The notes under the pieces were generated by a model. It had not been told where the DNA came from, did not search any database, and worked only from the letters and a program-made list of their open reading frames with translations. The position numbers were made by a program, and so were the translations under genes. This document shows, one piece after another, positions 24,135 through 32,905 of a stretch of DNA of 55,746 nt. The DNA is taken from NCBI GenBank assembly GCA_002395605.1, contig DGXO01000080.1, positions 1 to 55,746 on the forward strand, in the 5' to 3' direction. Numbering within the stretch: position 1 is the stretch's first letter; every line of letters starts with the position of its first letter. This DNA is from Bacteroidales bacterium UBA4230. GTDB taxonomy: Bacteria; Bacteroidota; Bacteroidia; Bacteroidales; UBA932.

Positions 24135-24536
24135 CTATAGGTAGAAGTTTCCTTCATAGATTATTCCGTCATTGGTAACAATGGTAATGGTGTAGTTGTC
24201 GCCGGTGTTTCCGTTAACAGGTAGAAGTATGGCACCATCGGCTGTGTCAAAGATAGTGTTAAAATAATCTCCTTCAAGGGATGAGAGTGTCACGTCTACA
24301 TCGCCACAATCCGCATCTGCCGATAGGAACAATCCAAATTCTAGAAGTTCAGCAGAGAAAGGGGTGGTAATTAGATTACGAGGGCTGTTGCCTTGGGGAT
24401 TTGTGGGACGGCGCACTATAAGTATTGTCGCTCCATCCGTTTGATTGACGTTATCTACGGTCTGTGCAGAGGTCAAACAAATAGTGGCGACAAACAATGC
24501 CAAACCACAAAGAAGATTCATGTTTTTTGTTTTCAT
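24135..24536 (-). CDS. Small secreted beta-sandwich protein (DUF3244-like)
   Basis: 133 residues with a type I signal peptide (LFVATICLTSAQT), no lipobox. The mature part is beta-rich: ELLEFGLFLSADADCGDVDVTLSSL, then GDNYTITIVTNDGIIYEGNFYL at the end. The final strand pattern (Y-x-I-x-I, then I-Y-x-G-x-F) is that of the DUF3244 family common in Bacteroidetes, whose function is unknown. First gene of a probable three-gene operon ending with the serpin; divergent from the TPR/HTH gene at 24729. A near-consensus CAACTTTG lies at 24576-24569. Confidence 0.7.
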   Translation of the reverse strand: MKTKNMNLLCGLALFVATICLTSAQTVDNVNQTDGATILIVRRPTNPQGNSPRNLITTPFSAELLEFGLFLSADADCGDVDVTLSSLEGDYFNTIFDTADGAILLPVNGNTGDNYTITIVTNDGIIYEGNFYL

Positions 24537-24728
24537 AAATGTATGGTTTAGATTAATAAATGGCTATACAAAGTTGGTTAATAATTACAACATAGCATTC
24601 GAATTAAGGTTACATTTTTTAAGGCTATGTAATTGATTATCAATACCAGTCGTGTTGCTATGGTTACAATTGAGACCTCAACTTGATTTTTTCGCAATTG
24701 ATTAGTATTTTTATAAAAACTTTAGTCT

Positions 24729-26345
24729 ATGAAACCTCGTCTTTTTCTTTTGCTTTCTCTAATTGTTCTTTGTTCCTGTGCATCAAATATGACCAAGAAA
24801 CTGGCCGAGATTGAGAATGAGATAGAAATAAATCCGGAAGTTGCTCTTATTGAACTGGAAGATATTGCTCCCAAGCAATTTCATAATCGGCAAGAGCGTG
24901 CGAGATATGCCCTCCTGAAATCAATTGCACTAGATAAACTATACATTGATATTGATAATGATTCCCTAATCAATATTGCATACGACTATTATTCTAACTC
25001 AAGACGATATCCGTCCGAAAAGATGCTCTCCCTCTTTTACAAAGGAATCGTTCAAAAAAATGCCGGCAATTATGCGGCGGCTATAGTTTTATTTGAGCAA
25101 TCTGGTCAGTTAGCTGAAAAGCTAGAAGACAGGCATTATCTTGGGCTAATATATAGGAACACCGCCGATATTTTTAGTATGACAAACAATAATAGCGCTG
25201 CAACTGATTATCACAGAAAGGCTGTCGAGGCATTTTCACAATGTGACGATACTTTATACGTTAAATATGCTCAGTATTCTCTCGCTGTTGATTTGATGGA
25301 AGAACGTAAATTCGATGAGTCGCGCTCTATTTTGAGAGACCTCTTACTATATGACAACATTTCACTTCAAGCCTACTCCCGTCTTTGTTATGCTCAGACT
25401 TTTGTTGAAAAAAAGGATTCAACAAGTAAAGCGTTGGAGTTATATAAAAATACTCCTTTGGAATACTATGAATTACTGGACTATGGATGTCGATCCATCG
25501 CTCATCTGAGATGCGGGCAACTCGATTCAGCTAATTATTGGATGAAAAAGGGCTTAAGTCTTGCAAAAAGTGTTGAAGAAAGAGTAACACTGGAGTTCCT
25601 TCAAGCAGATATTGATTCTGCTTCACGTAAGCAGGATCAGGCTTTTATCCATATTAAGAGAGCTGCCCTAGTTCAAGACTCACTCACAAGGGCTCTTCTT
25701 CATCAGTCATTAAGTATAGCCCAGCGAGATTATTACATCCATGAAGTATCTATTCAAAACCAAAAAATTGTTCGTCAACGTATCATACTCATTCTCTCCT
25801 CTATAATAACAGTCCTCGTTTTCACAATAATCATATGGTTCATTAAATGGCGGCAAAGAAGGAAAGAAGATTCATTGAGAGACGCCATTACAAAACTTGA
25901 GATGGAGAAGAGACTCTCTGGGAAAAGTGTTTCGGCGTTAATAGGAACACTATTTTTGGAAAAATATGCTAATCTAGATCTCCACGTTGTTTCTAGTTTG
26001 GAAAAAGAAGATTATACAATCTCAGATTTCAAAACAGAACTGGTTGCTGTTGGTAAAAATGAACAAGCGTTCACACAGTTATTCGAGTTACTGAATACTA
26101 ATGCAGATGATATTATTAACAAATTAAAAAAACAGGTCCATTCGATCTCAGGTGATAATCTTAAATTGATTGCACTTTTTTTCGCCAATATTCCTGATGA
26201 GATTATTTACTATATAATGAAGAGCCAGTCTATTGGCAGTCTGAAAACCATCCGATCTAGATTCAGGAACCTTATTCAGAAGTCATGTTGCCCTGATGAG
26301 AAACTATTTCTACAGTTTTTAGAGAGACAACGTGGGAGAAAATAA
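24729..26345 (+). CDS. Membrane TPR protein with C-terminal helix-turn-helix (paralogue 2)
   Basis: 538 residues, paralogous to the protein at 2780. Shared features: lipobox (LIVLCSC, Cys near 18), the early YALLKSIALDKLYIDIDNDS segment, TPR-like repeats (for example FYKGIVQKNAGNYAAAIVLF), a transmembrane helix near 352-370 (IILILSSIITVLVFTIIIWF), coiled coil, and a C-terminal HTH-like region (LKLIALFFANIPDEIIYYIM...SLKTIRSRFRNLI). The recognition helix differs strongly from that of paralogue 1, so the two would bind different sites. Divergent from the serpin operon, its likely regulatory target. AT-rich. Regulatory function is inferred from layout only. Confidence 0.78.
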   Translation: MKPRLFLLLSLIVLCSCASNMTKKLAEIENEIEINPEVALIELEDIAPKQFHNRQERARYALLKSIALDKLYIDIDNDSLINIAYDYYSNSRRYPSEKMLSLFYKGIVQKNAGNYAAAIVLFEQSGQLAEKLEDRHYLGLIYRNTADIFSMTNNNSAATDYHRKAVEAFSQCDDTLYVKYAQYSLAVDLMEERKFDESRSILRDLLLYDNISLQAYSRLCYAQTFVEKKDSTSKALELYKNTPLEYYELLDYGCRSIAHLRCGQLDSANYWMKKGLSLAKSVEERVTLEFLQADIDSASRKQDQAFIHIKRAALVQDSLTRALLHQSLSIAQRDYYIHEVSIQNQKIVRQRIILILSSIITVLVFTIIIWFIKWRQRRKEDSLRDAITKLEMEKRLSGKSVSALIGTLFLEKYANLDLHVVSSLEKEDYTISDFKTELVAVGKNEQAFTQLFELLNTNADDIINKLKKQVHSISGDNLKLIALFFANIPDEIIYYIMKSQSIGSLKTIRSRFRNLIQKSCCPDEKLFLQFLERQRGRK

Positions 26346-26378
26346 TCCCGTTTTTGCCAACCGTTTGATTATCAGAAA

Positions 26379-26426
26379 ATTACACAATTTACTCCCGTCA
26401 AAATCGACGGGAGTAAATTGTGTAAT
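26379..26426. terminator. Long perfect palindrome between converging genes
   Basis: A 21-bp perfect stem (26379-26399 with 26406-26426) and a six-base loop, starting ATTACACAATTTACTCCCG. It lies between the TPR/HTH gene and the last PUL gene, ending both. Its right flank (GTAATGCGCTCAGTGTGAG) resembles the right flank of REPIN-like copy D. Confidence 0.75.
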
Positions 26427-26482
26427 GCGCTCAGTGTGAGGTGCTTACTAAAAACAGCCGGGGAAGCCATCCAGTGCCAAAG

Positions 26483-27886
26483 TCAAATCCTTACATCCCA
26501 GCCGGAAATGAGGTTCCCGTAAAGGACAAAATACACCTGAAGGGTTTTGCCGCTGGCGCGGTCCGTGACTTCGTAAACCTTAAGGCGGTCGGTCTCCTTG
26601 GTGAGTTTGTACTCGGAAAGGTCCAGGGCGGGGTAGACGCGTTCCGGATTGTCCGGGATCATGCCGTTGACGCTCTTTTCATGAATTGCCTCGCCGGCAA
26701 TCACGCGCTGCATGTTGCGCTCTACAACGGCCATGAGGGATTTGTTCTCAAAGGGGTTCACGGAAGGGGCCGTACCCGGCGCTACGGGCAGTTTCCCTTC
26801 GGCCCGGAGTGTCCTAAGGCTGTCGGCATACACCTTGAAGCGTGCGCGGAGACTTTCTGAATTCAGGCCTTCAATGGTGTAAAGCGAAATGCCCTTTGCG
26901 CCAGCGCCGAAGGCCGCATCCATCTTGTCAAAGATGAACTCCGGGTCTCCGCCAAGTTCCGTGTCAACCCCGCACATCACGGTAACCTCGGGCCCTGCGG
27001 CCTTGATGTTTGAAAGCGTGGCGTCACGGGCAAACGACGGGTCCATAGTGTAGAAATCCGTGTAGGCCATAGGATGCACCATGTCAAGGTTCCACTTAGG
27101 CCAGTCCTGGAAAACCATGAAGTTGGCAAGGCCGGCGGCTGCAAACGGAGAAGCCGTAACCTTCTTGCCGGCTTTGTGGGCAACCTCGCACATGATGTTT
27201 GCAACTTCCGTTATCTGGGCGCTGCGGAAGGCACACCATTTCTCGTCGCGGGAAGGGTCCTGGAGCTCCCGGGGATCATATCCGTACTCCTTCATGAACT
27301 TCTCTATCATTGCCGGATGATACCCGTAGTCGTATTCGGCCCAAACCTCGGTGTCCTGCCTTAGGTTGTAATTGTATGCAAGCGAGATTGGAAGGACGCA
27401 GTCTATAAGGCGGCAATAGTCCAGGCAAATGCCCTCCACGCCGTCTATGGCGCATATCTCTTCCACCTTCCTGGCAAGGTATTCCCTGACCTCGGGGAGC
27501 GCCGGGCAAAGGAACTTGTAAGAGTTCACATAGGCCTTGACATCGGCTACGCTTTCCCCGTTCCTGTTCACGCTGAACCAGTCCGGATGCTCCTGGAGCA
27601 TAGTGGGGCGCTCCTGCCGGGGCGGATTGAGTGTCCATACCCAGGCATAGACTTTTATGCCGTGTTTTTTTGCCAGTTCCACGTCCTTCACATAGTCTTC
27701 CACGGAGGCGGCATGGAGCATGACGGCGTCAAGGCCGGCCTCTTCCATGTGCGCGAAGGCGGCCTCCACATTCACTGAAGGGATGTCCTCCAGCCAGGTC
27801 CAGAACATAGGGTACTCCTCCTCCGCTTTGGGACGGCAGGAAATGGCGGCAACAAGTGCTGCAATGATAGCAAGTGTCTTTTTCAT
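26483..27886 (-). CDS. GHL10-like TIM-barrel lipoprotein (putative glycoside hydrolase)
   Basis: 467 residues from the start at 27886, which gives a lipoprotein signal (ALVAAISC, Cys near 17); the ORF is open further upstream but without a signal. The body is a family-10-like TIM barrel: FWTWLEDIPSVNVEAAFAHM at the start, GIKVYAWVWTLNPP, the strand DGVEGICLDYCRL with the likely acidic active-site region, and MVHPMAYTDFY. It is more distant from the other two GHL10-type proteins of the locus (34914, 40938) than they are from each other. The C-terminal 100 residues form an extra domain (ESLRARFKVYADSLRTL onwards). Last gene of the PUL, five bases after the fused peptidase. Substrate by context: amino-sugar glycan. 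Confidence 0.75.
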   Translation of the reverse strand: MKKTLAIIAALVAAISCRPKAEEEYPMFWTWLEDIPSVNVEAAFAHMEEAGLDAVMLHAASVEDYVKDVELAKKHGIKVYAWVWTLNPPRQERPTMLQEHPDWFSVNRNGESVADVKAYVNSYKFLCPALPEVREYLARKVEEICAIDGVEGICLDYCRLIDCVLPISLAYNYNLRQDTEVWAEYDYGYHPAMIEKFMKEYGYDPRELQDPSRDEKWCAFRSAQITEVANIMCEVAHKAGKKVTASPFAAAGLANFMVFQDWPKWNLDMVHPMAYTDFYTMDPSFARDATLSNIKAAGPEVTVMCGVDTELGGDPEFIFDKMDAAFGAGAKGISLYTIEGLNSESLRARFKVYADSLRTLRAEGKLPVAPGTAPSVNPFENKSLMAVVERNMQRVIAGEAIHEKSVNGMIPDNPERVYPALDLSEYKLTKETDRLKVYEVTDRASGKTLQVYFVLYGNLISGWDVRI

Positions 27887-27891
27887 ATTTA

Positions 27892-30441
27892 TCAGTAAAG
27901 GTTCCAGTAAGGGATGGTTTCCGGGGTTTTCTCCAGCATTTCCCGCTGCTCCGGAGTAAGGAATTCGGCCTTTACGGCCATGCGGAACATGTAGGTGGCC
28001 CACCAGCTGCGGGTCATTACGGCAAGGCCGCCCGGGCCCCTTTCAAGGCCGAAACTGTTCTGGGCCACCCAGCTCTCGGGCGTGCCGTCCGGGGTAAGCC
28101 TTACCCCGCACATGGCCATGGCATGGGCCGACACAGCGCCGTAGCTGCGGAACAGCTCCTCCTTGGAAAGAGAAGGGATTTCGTACGTGTCAAGGCTGTA
28201 TACTCCTGCCGGTTTGTCGGAGTAGGCGTCGGTGTCGGCAGTGAAGTAGAAGCGCTCTCCTTGGGCAAGGCTCCTTGTTCCTATACTCTCCAGCTCTTCC
28301 ACGGGGAGGTTAAGGAAAGTCCAGTCCGGGGCGTCGTAAGCCCCTCTTGAACCCTCTACCCTGTATCTTCTGTAGTACGGCCTTGTGGGGTCGTTCATGA
28401 GCACGGCATAGCCGCTCATGTCCACCTTCCTTATACCAGTTTCCGGCGGAGTCCCAAGGCTGTTCTGAAGGAGCCCGTACACTTCCTTCAGGGCTTCCTC
28501 CTTCAGGGCTTCTGGCTCCGTACTTTCCCTGAGCTTGAGGCCGTAACCCCTCAGGAGCTGCTTCAGGACGCGCTTTAGGCCGTCCGGATCAAGCGAAACA
28601 GCTGTTTCCGGCATGGCGCTTTCCGGCACAATCCCGTATTTCTCAACCAGGTACACGGCATCCATGAAATGGCCTCCATCCCATATTGGACGGCGGAAGA
28701 TTTTCTCGTTGAACCGGCTGTCAAGGGGCTCCTTGCGGTGGTCCCAGACCTCACATAGGAAGAGGTTGGCCTTCTCCATGAGGTCCCAGAAATAGATGTA
28801 GTTACGTGAAATGTCGCCTCCAAGCACCGTAGACGTGGAGAAGAACCAGCACCTTCCGGATTCCTCCTGGTCAAGGATAGCCTCCGGCTTTATGAAGTAG
28901 GTGAAGGCCGATGTGTCGGCGACAACTTCCTTCCTCTCAATTGACGGTGCCGAAGCCTGGATGCCCGTAAAGAGGCTCCTTTCAAGCGTTGTGGAGAGAG
29001 TTGCCGCCTCCTTGAAAGGCGGTCTCCTTTGCCCTGTCATGGGCTGGAAGGTGAAATCCGGGCCGCGGCGTGAAAGGAATTCTTCCCTCACACGCGAAAG
29101 AAGCTTTGAGTCCGTAAGAAGTTCCACGGCGCTGTAGTAAAGCACCTTTCCCGCCCCTATTGCTCCTTTGGTGCCTATTGTGGTGCCGCAGCTGGAGGTT
29201 TGCTGCCAACTGTGTCCCACGCCGCCCGGAGTGAAGCAGGAGTAGCGGAAACTGCCCGTAGGAACCGCCCAGGTCACGTTCCCGACGTCCGAAGACACAT
29301 AGGCCTCATAGCCTTCGTCGGCGGGAGGAACAACCTTGGAAAGCCGGTCGATGAGCGAAGCGTCTGCACCGGAGACGGCCGCAACTTCGCGTGCAAACGC
29401 CATTTCCCGCTCATCCAGCCTTATGCCGCCCACCTTTTCAAGGGAGCGCCCCACGAGGGCGGCCATTTCATCGTTTTGAAGTCTTTCATAGTTGCCGGAG
29501 ACAAGCTCGTAGTCAAAGACGGTACCCGTTCCCATAGCCGCTCCTTCGGCCGCCTTGAGGGCCCTGGAAAGGATATCACGTACGGTTTCACGGGACGGGC
29601 TGCGGAAGAAGTACTTCACGCTTGCCTTGTCCGGAACCACGTTTGGAGCCTTGCCTCCGTCCGTTATCACGTAGTGGATGCGGGAGGTCTGGGGCACATG
29701 TTCCCGCATCATGTTCATCATGTAGTTGAAGCTTTCCACGGCGTCAAGGGCGCTGCGTCCGGCTTCCGGCGCTCCCGATGCATGGGAGGCCTTCCCCGTG
29801 AAGGTGAATATCACCTGCACGTTTGCAAGGCCGGTAGTCTTGTTTACGGTGTTCCTGATGTCGGGGTGCCAGTCCAGCATGGCGTCAAGCCCTTCAAACA
29901 CGCCCCCCGTCATCATGTACACCTTTCCGCCGCCGCCTTCTTCGGCGGGGCAGCCAAAGAGTTTCACCGTCCCGGATATTCCTGTGGCCGAAAGATACTT
30001 GGAGACGGCCACGGCGCCTGCAACTGAACCGGCTCCAAGGACATTGTGCCCGCAGGCATGTCCCGGAGCTCCCGGGACAAGGGGTTTACGGAAGGGGACG
30101 GTGTCCTGGCTCATGCCCGCAATGGCGTCGTATTCGGCCATCATGCCTATCACCGGAGCTCCGCTGCCGTAGCTGGCCACAAAGGCCGTGGGGATGCCTG
30201 CAACGCCTCTTTCCACCAGGAAACCTTCGCTTTCAAGGAACGATGCCCACTGCTCTGCGCTCCTTGTTTCCTTGTAGGCGGTTTCGGCATAATTGAAGAT
30301 GCTCTTCTGGAGGGAATCGTACAGCGCAAAATGGGTGTCAAGATACTTGGCCCCAATGTCTGTCTTCCCCTTTCGGGGAGTCCCTGCTTGGGCAGGAATG
30401 ATAATGAGCAGGGACTCCAATATACACAATAAACGCTTCAT
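27892..30441 (-). CDS. Fusion of M20 (AbgB-like) metallopeptidase and C1 bleomycin-hydrolase-type peptidase
   Basis: 849 residues in one open frame. Residues about 30-455 are an M20 metallohydrolase like aminobenzoyl-glutamate utilisation protein B: GMMAEYDAIAGMS, GHACGHNVLGAGS, CPAEEGGGGKV, DWHPD and a late GHSWQQTSSCGTT supply the metal ligands. Residues about 475-849 are a papain-fold peptidase of the PepC/bleomycin hydrolase group, with Gln525 and Cys531 in DQEESGRCWFFS, His773 in SAHAMAM and Asn795 in AQNSFG, so both centres look intact. The start at 30441 gives a signal-like segment ending IIIPAQAGTP, which is itself encoded by an interspersed repeat. Probable role: hydrolysis of glutamate amides and short peptides in the periplasm. 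Follows gltS by five bases. Confidence 0.85.
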   Translation of the reverse strand: MKRLLCILESLLIIIPAQAGTPRKGKTDIGAKYLDTHFALYDSLQKSIFNYAETAYKETRSAEQWASFLESEGFLVERGVAGIPTAFVASYGSGAPVIGMMAEYDAIAGMSQDTVPFRKPLVPGAPGHACGHNVLGAGSVAGAVAVSKYLSATGISGTVKLFGCPAEEGGGGKVYMMTGGVFEGLDAMLDWHPDIRNTVNKTTGLANVQVIFTFTGKASHASGAPEAGRSALDAVESFNYMMNMMREHVPQTSRIHYVITDGGKAPNVVPDKASVKYFFRSPSRETVRDILSRALKAAEGAAMGTGTVFDYELVSGNYERLQNDEMAALVGRSLEKVGGIRLDEREMAFAREVAAVSGADASLIDRLSKVVPPADEGYEAYVSSDVGNVTWAVPTGSFRYSCFTPGGVGHSWQQTSSCGTTIGTKGAIGAGKVLYYSAVELLTDSKLLSRVREEFLSRRGPDFTFQPMTGQRRPPFKEAATLSTTLERSLFTGIQASAPSIERKEVVADTSAFTYFIKPEAILDQEESGRCWFFSTSTVLGGDISRNYIYFWDLMEKANLFLCEVWDHRKEPLDSRFNEKIFRRPIWDGGHFMDAVYLVEKYGIVPESAMPETAVSLDPDGLKRVLKQLLRGYGLKLRESTEPEALKEEALKEVYGLLQNSLGTPPETGIRKVDMSGYAVLMNDPTRPYYRRYRVEGSRGAYDAPDWTFLNLPVEELESIGTRSLAQGERFYFTADTDAYSDKPAGVYSLDTYEIPSLSKEELFRSYGAVSAHAMAMCGVRLTPDGTPESWVAQNSFGLERGPGGLAVMTRSWWATYMFRMAVKAEFLTPEQREMLEKTPETIPYWNLY
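30371..30418. repeat. Interspersed palindrome embedded in the fused peptidase signal region
   Basis: GGAGTCCCTGCT (30377-30388) and its complement AGCAGGGACTCC (30407-30418), preceded by CCCCTTTCGGGG. Translated on the minus strand it supplies ESLLIIIPAQAGTPRKG, a peptide that typically arises from such repeats. Confidence 0.7.
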
Positions 30442-30446
30442 AACAC

Positions 30447-31772
30447 TTATTTCTTGAGCCATCCCCTTGCCGCGGCAAATCCCATGATTCCGGCTCCTGT
30501 GAGGGCGCAGGCAAGGATGAAGAGCCAGCCGAATCCGGAGGTGAATGCAAGCGGAGCAAAGCTTACAAGGGCTATTTCCACAGGGGCTATGTAAAGGTAG
30601 GCAATGGCGTAGTCGTCAAGGCAGCCGCTTTTGGAATCGGGGTCCGTAATCCTCAGGAGGGCGATTCCCATGGCCATGGTTCCGGTGAACCAGCCCCAGG
30701 TGAAAACGCTCTTTTCAAATGCGTAAGTCCGGTGAATCCTGGCGCCCACAAGGAACACATAGAGGAGCGTAAGGACCAGCCCTATTACAAGGAGAATGGT
30801 GAGCGGCACGATGTAGCGCCCCACAATCTCCAGCTTGATGGATGCAACTCCAAAGGCCACCAGATAGTCCGTGAAGGCCCCGCTGAGGTGCCCCACGATG
30901 GGCTTTGAGATGTGTTCATCGGCCTTAATCTTTCCAAGGATCCACCTCACAAGGAGTGCGGCGATGAAGGCGCAGCTGAATACCGGAAGCATAAGGGCGG
31001 GCCACAGGAGGGCCACCAGCTTTGAGATGCCGTAACCGCCCAGGGCCGAAAGGGCCACGAAGGCGAAGTTGAAGGTCATGGAGTCCAGGGAAATGGCGCT
31101 GAAGGAGGCTTCCCCCATGGAGATTCGCTTGTCTTTGGGGAGTATGCCGGTGCGGAGCTCCTCCGGGAGGGTGTCGAATTTCCCCAGGAAGGAGGTTTTA
31201 CCGTGGGCGGCGCCCCATGAAATGACCCACATGCCAATGACCACTGAGGCGATGATGCCAACCGTAGCGGCTGTCATGGCAAGGGACTGCATTTCCTCTA
31301 TGCCGTGTTTGGAAAAGGCTTCGCCAATTGCCGCAGCCGTGCCGTGGCCTCCGCAGAATCCGGCGGGCATAGAAAGGCCGAAGGAGGGGTCTATGGGCCA
31401 GAAGAGGCTTAGGACCCACATGCCAAGGGCACCGCCAAGGGCCCACTGGAGCAGCATTCCCGCCTGGGAGTAGCTCCACATTCGGCCTATGCGGGCGCCG
31501 CCGTCATTGGTGCGGGACTTTTGGGAGGTAAACGGGATGCAGCTGAAGACAAGGGCTATCAGAATGCCTGCGTAGGTGCCCATGTTTGATGAAAGGGGCA
31601 GCCATCCAAGGACCTCCGGCCCCAGGATAAGGCCACAGAAGCCGGCTATAAGGCTTGGGGGTATGAACAGCCTCTGGATAAAGGGTACTTTTGCGCGGAG
31701 AAGCTTCCCAAGCAGTAGCAGCAGGGAAACAACTCCAACGTCTATGAGCAGTGTCCAGGGGGTAAAGTTCAT
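30447..31772 (-). CDS. gltS: Sodium/glutamate symporter (ESS family)
   Basis: 441 residues, about ten to twelve transmembrane helices. Seen: an N-terminal LLGKLLRAKVPFIQRLFIPPSLIAG, the GFCGGHGTAAAIG segment that corresponds to the conserved Gly-rich reentrant loop of GltS, and a second inverted half after residue 230. Known family role: sodium-driven uptake of glutamate. Here the gene sits between a secreted amide hydrolase and an M20/C1 peptidase fusion, which suggests uptake of glutamate released from a polymer or peptides. Start overlaps the stop of the upstream Ntn hydrolase (ATGA). Loop residues differ from the E. coli protein, so a related substrate is possible. Confidence 0.85.
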   Translation of the reverse strand: MNFTPWTLLIDVGVVSLLLLLGKLLRAKVPFIQRLFIPPSLIAGFCGLILGPEVLGWLPLSSNMGTYAGILIALVFSCIPFTSQKSRTNDGGARIGRMWSYSQAGMLLQWALGGALGMWVLSLFWPIDPSFGLSMPAGFCGGHGTAAAIGEAFSKHGIEEMQSLAMTAATVGIIASVVIGMWVISWGAAHGKTSFLGKFDTLPEELRTGILPKDKRISMGEASFSAISLDSMTFNFAFVALSALGGYGISKLVALLWPALMLPVFSCAFIAALLVRWILGKIKADEHISKPIVGHLSGAFTDYLVAFGVASIKLEIVGRYIVPLTILLVIGLVLTLLYVFLVGARIHRTYAFEKSVFTWGWFTGTMAMGIALLRITDPDSKSGCLDDYAIAYLYIAPVEIALVSFAPLAFTSGFGWLFILACALTGAGIMGFAAARGWLKK

Positions 31773-32905
31773 CTTGTCACCTTTTGTTTGAATGCTTCAA
31801 ATCTTTCCTCGCATGCCTTGTTGTATCCAAGGACTTCTGAGGGGTTGAATCCGTCTGTTTGGCGGGCTTCCCTGAGCTCCGCCTTTTCGGCCTTCCTTAC
31901 AACGGGAAGTATCTTTTTGACGGCCTTCACGTCAAGGTATTCCGCCCCTTCCTCATTTTGGAAGAACGGATGCACCTTGTGCATGAGTTCTACGGCAAGG
32001 GCGTTTGCAGGAGCATCCCCGGAAACCGTGGCGGGAAGATTGTCTCCGGCGGCCACCCACGCTGCAACTGCATAGCTGCAAGGGGGATATCCGGGCACGA
32101 ACCACATCATCCCGGCATCGGGCCTTTGGGCTTGGGTGACCCCTTCTATAATCACGCTGGAGGCCGACCAAGGGCGGGGGATAAGGTGGTTGTCATACAC
32201 AAGGGTGTTGCCTTTCAGGGCGTCCTTGCCGCTGAATCCGTGGTGGAAATTACGGGCGGCGTCAAGAAAGAATTCCGGGCTGTAGCCTCCCCGGGGCCGT
32301 TTTTCCATGATTCGGCTTATAGCCTCATAGCGGGCATAGCCGCCGCCTTCGTTCTCACGGCCGGAAAGGGAGAAGTTGGTGCGGTACAGGACTCCGCCTT
32401 CGGGAACGTCGTAACGGGTGTATCCGTGGTCCCAGGCCTCAAAGTAGGCCGCCCCGCCGTGGGCGTCAATGACCGCAAAGTTGGCGCTTATCTCAAGTCC
32501 TGTTCCTTCCCTCAGCATGTTCTCAAAGTCTTCCAGGGATTCGCAGATGCCAAGCGCGCGGCTCATCAGGAGGCCGTTCTGGGTCCCCGTGTCATCGGGC
32601 CGAAGGTTATAGGAGAGGTTGTTGGCAATGGCGAATCCGGCCTCGTTTATCCCGCCGTATGTCTTGCGGTGCCCGGTGTCGGTATCGGCAAAGATTCCGG
32701 TGTAGGAGTAGCGTTCTCCCTTCACGTGGGCAAGGGTGTTACGGACGTTGTCGGCATCCCTTTGTTTCCATATCATCGGCCTGCCGGTGCTGCTGGCCCG
32801 GGCCGAAACTATGGCGGTGGTGCAGGCATTCGCTTTTGCCCCTGCAATAAGGAGGAGGAGAGCCGCTACTGCGCTAGCGGCGAATCTTGTAACCGTAGTA
32901 TGCAT
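31769..32905 (-). CDS. Secreted Ntn hydrolase (C45/acyltransferase-like amidase)
   Basis: 378 residues. A signal peptide of 27 residues ends AKANA and is followed by Cys28 in CTTAIVSARASSTGRPMIW, so signal cleavage would itself expose the N-terminal cysteine nucleophile. KQRDADNVRN and YGGINEAGFAIANNLSYNL follow as in the C45 family (isopenicillin N acyltransferase and carcinine hydrolase type); C69 dipeptidases are a more distant alternative. Predicted role: hydrolysis of an amide bond in the periplasm. In this locus the substrate might be a peptide or amide part of the polymer; that is inference. The 5' end overlaps the 3' end of the transporter gene by 32 bases. Confidence 0.8.
   Translation of the reverse strand: MHTTVTRFAASAVAALLLLIAGAKANACTTAIVSARASSTGRPMIWKQRDADNVRNTLAHVKGERYSYTGIFADTDTGHRKTYGGINEAGFAIANNLSYNLRPDDTGTQNGLLMSRALGICESLEDFENMLREGTGLEISANFAVIDAHGGAAYFEAWDHGYTRYDVPEGGVLYRTNFSLSGRENEGGGYARYEAISRIMEKRPRGGYSPEFFLDAARNFHHGFSGKDALKGNTLVYDNHLIPRPWSASSVIIEGVTQAQRPDAGMMWFVPGYPPCSYAVAAWVAAGDNLPATVSGDAPANALAVELMHKVHPFFQNEEGAEYLDVKAVKKILPVVRKAEKAELREARQTDGFNPSEVLGYNKACEERFEAFKQKVTR

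Noticed and set aside
27892..30441. Two separate genes wrongly joined
   Set aside because: The frame is open throughout with no internal stop, the linker is short, and no start signal, lipobox or ribosome site precedes the second domain. Read-level confirmation is still desirable.
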